From Lewinellaceae bacterium (GTDB lineage Bacteria; Bacteroidota; Bacteroidia; Chitinophagales; Saprospiraceae), in contig JACJYH010000006.1 of assembly GCA_020636195.1 (NCBI GenBank), positions 141,615 to 205,614 on the forward strand: a stretch of DNA of 64,000 bases, written 5' to 3'. The notes beneath the pieces were generated by a model that did no database searches, had not been told where the DNA came from, and was given only the letters and a program-made list of their open reading frames with translations. Positions 60,907 to 64,000 of the stretch are shown here, piece after piece (position 1 is the stretch's first letter; each line of letters opens with the position of its first letter). The position numbers and the translations under genes are program-made.

Positions 60907-63570
60907 TCAACGACCTGATGATTGAATCATCGATTTGATGTGCTGGTTTAAGTCTGAAGCATTGAGCAAGGTCTTTGTATCCACATGCAGTCTGAACCTC
61001 CAATAATGATTGACATCTGCAGGAATATTGATTTGTTCTGAAGCGGCATCTGACTTCCTAATGTGCTCATCCAATCCCAATATGTCTTGTATAGGAAAAA
61101 TTACCAGCATACTTGGTCCATTCAAATGATCTCTAACGACAAAATCTACGATATCAGTGGAACACGCCAGTGGGGCAAATCCTGTACCATGGATGTAGCT
61201 GTAATAAAATCTCTTGGCTAAGCTATGGTCTTCTTCCCACCATCCTCGGATAGTGGACATGTCATGACATGACGGACTGCTTACAGAAAAGTATGGGTAT
61301 TGATTTACTTGACCAAATTCAGATTGTCCCTTTGGCATGCGCTGAATTTCCAGTGACATGATGTTGAGTTGCTTCATTACACCAGGAACAGAATCAGGAA
61401 TCATCCCCAAATCTTCTCCACAGATAAGCATATTTGAAGCGTCCAAAAGAGCTGGGAGTTTCCAAATCGCCTGTTCTTTCCAGTAAGCATCATGTCTCTT
61501 GAAATAGTAATCTCGATACATGGCATCAAATCCTTTCTTTTGCACATCACTAAGATATTGATAAGAATGGGTCGTATCTAATGTGATGCGTGGGTTGAAG
61601 AGATTGCCACCTGAATTCGGTTCTTCTATCAATAAGACGTCACTCATCAACAACAACAGGCCTTCCAGATGTGTATAATGTTCTTGGTTCTTTTTGACAA
61701 AGTCAGAAACATCCTTTTGGTTTTTGAACTTTGGTTTAAAAGTTATCGTCCCATTGTTTTCGTCCAAAAAGGTCTTATAAATGCTTTCTGCATCATCTCC
61801 AAAGAGTTTTTCCAATATTTCCTGTCGGATGAATGGCTTTGTATAGCGCTCATAATTGCCGTAGATGCCATACTTTGCCATTTCTTCTTTGGTGAGTGGA
61901 AGTCGTGGATTGAATAAACCTAGAGTTCCATAAACCTGATCCATTGGTATCTGCCATATCCTGAAAAATCCCAAAATGTGGTCTATTCTTAATGCATCAA
62001 AGTACTTATTCAGTGCTTTCATGCGATTCCTCCACCACTTAAATCCATCTTGTGACATCACTTGCCAGTTATAGGTTGGGAAACCCCAATTCTGTCCTAA
62101 AACAGCATAATCATCCGGCGGTGCTCCTGCTTGTTCGTCCATATTATACATGCCAGGAGCTACCCAAGCATCGCAGCTGTATCTATATATGCCGATGGGT
62201 AGGTCGCCTTTTAGAGCAACACCCTTACTCCTAGCATAACTTTTGACTTTTCGAAGCTGTTTGTCTGCGTGATACTGGATAAAGTAATAAAATTCAATAT
62301 CTTTAAATTTGGCATATTCCGGAGCACACAAAATTTCTAGGATTTCATTGCTGAATGTAGAATATTTCGGCCACACATTGAAATTGCAGGTATTGAATTC
62401 ATCGCGAAGATGGCAAAAGACTGCATAACTTTTGAGCCATTGTTGATTTTCATTTAAAAACTTTTTGGCAGCTTCATCCTGTGTGAAATTATCATACTCT
62501 TGCTCGAACAAAATGCGTAAAAATTTGAATTTTTCCTTGAGCACTTGTTCAAAATCAATGGCTTCAAGTTTGTTCAATTTTTTTATTGCGCCGTCATAGG
62601 ATTTTTGTGTTTTTTGATCCTTGAATTTTGCAATATCAGGAAGATGGATATACAAAGGATGCAATGCAAATACCGATATAGCCGCATAAGGATAACTGTC
62701 TTTCCAAGTTTTGTTGGCGATGGTATCATTTATTGGAAGAACTTGAATGACATCCATTTCCATACTGTGTACCCAATCTACGATGTCATTAAGATCATGA
62801 AATTCACCTATGCCTAAGCCTGTGGCGCTTCTTAAAGAAAAAACTGGAATGGCTATTCCTGTGCCTTTCCATTTCTCATCAGTATAAAATGTATTGTCTG
62901 TTTGTATAAAAATCTGATTGTTTTCATCGCTAAAATGCACTTCAAGTTTTCTGTTATCTCCTTTTTCCCAAGCTACTATCGCATCATTAGTAGGATCTAC
63001 AATGACATATTTATATTCTATGAAAAGATCCTTTGCGCTGAGTCCAAAATCCACCGACCATTGTGGAAATAGCTCATCTGAAAGCAACCTTGGTTTCTCC
63101 CATTGTCCCAAAAAAGAAGTATTGCCTATGATACCAACGCGGTATTGGGTAGGCACCATGCCGTCATTAAGTTGGAATCGCAAGCAGTACATTGCATTGG
63201 TTGTCAAGGCTTTGTCTTCAATTGAATTTCTTTTAAATATTGCCTTTGAAAATGCATCTGACAAGAAGACATTGGATATTTCATCGCGGTTCCTCCAGCT
63301 ATCATTGAAAATACCATGATGGTAGTGATCTGCTTCTATAATGCGCCAATCTCCCCATTCCACCTCTGATGAATTGCCGTGGAGCGTAGTCAAATATTTA
63401 TATTTCAATGTTTTGAAACCTTCATTTGATGAGCGAAATAGAAACCAATGTTCAGCATCAAAACTTTGCATCATGACGGTTTCCACAGGGTTTTGATCTG
63501 CTTGAAACGAAATGGCAAGTTGCTGACCGATGTTTGTTTTATAATGAATGTAAAATTGAAATACTCTCAT
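60907..63570 (-). CDS. malQ: 4-alpha-glucanotransferase with N-terminal starch-binding domains (DPE2/MalQ type)
   Basis: An 887-aa cytoplasmic GH77 enzyme. Two CBM20-like domains (about 1-120 and 130-240, with FQLNDGMVPTQYRVGIIGN and LGQWEKPRLLSDELFPQWS) precede the GH77 barrel from about 250 (GIAIPVFSLRSATGLGIGEF). The likely nucleophile Asp lies in ALRIDHILGFFRIWQIP near 525, the acid/base Glu in ICGEDLGMIPDSVP near 715 and the third acid in SCHDMSTIRGWWEED near 770. This is the long DPE2 arrangement, acting on maltose or maltodextrins and glycogen-like acceptors. It stands alone, 56 bp upstream of the symporter on the same strand. Confidence 0.95.
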   Translation of the reverse strand: MRVFQFYIHYKTNIGQQLAISFQADQNPVETVMMQSFDAEHWFLFRSSNEGFKTLKYKYLTTLHGNSSEVEWGDWRIIEADHYHHGIFNDSWRNRDEISNVFLSDAFSKAIFKRNSIEDKALTTNAMYCLRFQLNDGMVPTQYRVGIIGNTSFLGQWEKPRLLSDELFPQWSVDFGLSAKDLFIEYKYVIVDPTNDAIVAWEKGDNRKLEVHFSDENNQIFIQTDNTFYTDEKWKGTGIAIPVFSLRSATGLGIGEFHDLNDIVDWVHSMEMDVIQVLPINDTIANKTWKDSYPYAAISVFALHPLYIHLPDIAKFKDQKTQKSYDGAIKKLNKLEAIDFEQVLKEKFKFLRILFEQEYDNFTQDEAAKKFLNENQQWLKSYAVFCHLRDEFNTCNFNVWPKYSTFSNEILEILCAPEYAKFKDIEFYYFIQYHADKQLRKVKSYARSKGVALKGDLPIGIYRYSCDAWVAPGMYNMDEQAGAPPDDYAVLGQNWGFPTYNWQVMSQDGFKWWRNRMKALNKYFDALRIDHILGFFRIWQIPMDQVYGTLGLFNPRLPLTKEEMAKYGIYGNYERYTKPFIRQEILEKLFGDDAESIYKTFLDENNGTITFKPKFKNQKDVSDFVKKNQEHYTHLEGLLLLMSDVLLIEEPNSGGNLFNPRITLDTTHSYQYLSDVQKKGFDAMYRDYYFKRHDAYWKEQAIWKLPALLDASNMLICGEDLGMIPDSVPGVMKQLNIMSLEIQRMPKGQSEFGQVNQYPYFSVSSPSCHDMSTIRGWWEEDHSLAKRFYYSYIHGTGFAPLACSTDIVDFVVRDHLNGPSMLVIFPIQDILGLDEHIRKSDAASEQINIPADVNHYWRFRLHVDTKTLLNASDLNQHIKSMIQSSGR

Positions 63571-63733
63571 ATGATGTTTATAATATCGTGCTACAAAGAT
63601 ACATTTTCAATTTCTTAATCGGTGGGCAAAGGGAGATTTTACAGGTTTTTTTCACAAGTCTGTGTTAAAAATGCACATACATTAAAACATGCACTCCAAA
63701 ATTGTCGTTACTGAATGCATTAATATAGCATAC

Positions 63734-64000
63734 ATGAGTGACGGGATTAAAATTTTATGGGCAGATGACGAAATTGATTTATTAAAGCCCCAATTGTTCT
63801 TTTTACAAAAAAAGGGATATCAGGTGACTACTGTGAGCAATGGTTATGACGCTTTGGAAGCATTGGATTCTGATGCAGATATTGACGTAGTTTTTCTAGA
63901 CGAAAGTATGCCGGGCATCACAGGTTTGGAGACATTGTCGCGAATGAAATCGAAATATCCGGGCATTCCAGCGGTCATGATCACCAAAAATGAAGCTGAA
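63734..64000 (+). CDS. porX: N-terminal part of a PorX-type response regulator (cut by window edge)
   Basis: 89 codons are present. They form a CheY-like receiver with the acidic pair in ILWADDEIDLLKPQLFFL, the phosphorylation Asp in VVFLDESMPGITGLETL and the VMITK switch segment with its Lys. This wording is characteristic of PorX, the T9SS regulator whose C-terminal half (beyond the window) is an alkaline-phosphatase/PglZ-like domain. It is divergent from malQ, with 163 bp between. It controls export of proteins such as the 1,617-codon surface protein at 16.3 kb. Confidence 0.8.
   Translation, partial: MSDGIKILWADDEIDLLKPQLFFLQKKGYQVTTVSNGYDALEALDSDADIDVVFLDESMPGITGLETLSRMKSKYPGIPAVMITKNEAE

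Noticed and set aside
1..64000. CRISPR array, prophage or insertion sequence with transposase
   Set aside because: No regularly spaced repeats, phage structural genes or transposase motifs were seen on either strand; the only mobile traces are the miniature elements and the two inserts.

Overview
The window (about 64 kb, AT-rich) comes from a Bacteroidota chromosome, most likely from the Saprospiria. The evidence is a 1,617-codon secreted protein with a type IX secretion (T9SS) sorting domain, lectin, dockerin-like and cohesin-like modules; a SusC/SusD pair; GLPGLI and DUF5686 proteins; the start of a PorX-type response regulator at the right edge; and several promoters with the Bacteroidota TAnnTTTG -7 box. 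The genus assignment is inference. I see no rRNA, tRNA, CRISPR array, transposase or integrase.

Layout. 1-2.8 kb is an accessory patch: the tail of an unknown gene coupled to a RecF/SMC-like ATPase, two palindromic elements, and a DUF805 gene broken by two in-frame TAG codons. 2.8-11 kb is housekeeping (metG-fur, DinB, a secreted EEP phosphodiesterase, SAM hydrolase, phoH-osmC, a GlsB-like protein). At 11.0-11.9 kb a miniature repeat element has been split by a cassette-like insert carrying a small membrane protein. 12-22 kb holds a TlpA-like lipoprotein, an M23 peptidase, a methyltransferase/DUF1801 pair, the giant T9SS protein and thyA. 22-29 kb holds a second EEP protein, feoAB with a clear promoter and palindrome, a NifU-type protein, a CAP-domain protein, a probable structured non-coding RNA with its own terminator, and a TRAP transporter pair. 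29.5-39.5 kb holds a PurF-like enzyme, an Omp85 protein and a five-gene minus-strand operon of envelope functions. 39.9-52 kb holds SusCD, outer-membrane barrels, a drug/metabolite transporter, a TonB-receptor-like barrel coupled to a GLPGLI protein, and a dicarboxylate symporter. 52-58 kb is the second accessory patch: a retropepsin-like protein, pyruvate kinase whose last 341 bp is duplicated around a foreign two-gene module, and a decaying tandem array of outer-membrane paralogues. 58.5-63.6 kb holds murQ with a sodium symporter, and a DPE2-type 4-alpha-glucanotransferase. The window ends inside porX.

Most notable. (1) A two-gene module (148-aa protein resembling DUF6934 plus a 64-aa partner, overlapping by 4 bp) sits between two copies of the pyk 3' end; the copies differ mostly at synonymous sites, which points to horizontal arrival with a donor pyk end. 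(2) A roughly 165-bp miniature element with AGAGTATGTTTAAA terminal repeats is present five times in whole or part. (3) One copy is interrupted by an inverted-repeat-bounded, hairpin-ended cassette. (4) A 300-nt structured RNA candidate lies at about 27.04-27.34 kb. (5) A tandem array of outer-membrane genes shows stepwise decay by single nonsense changes.
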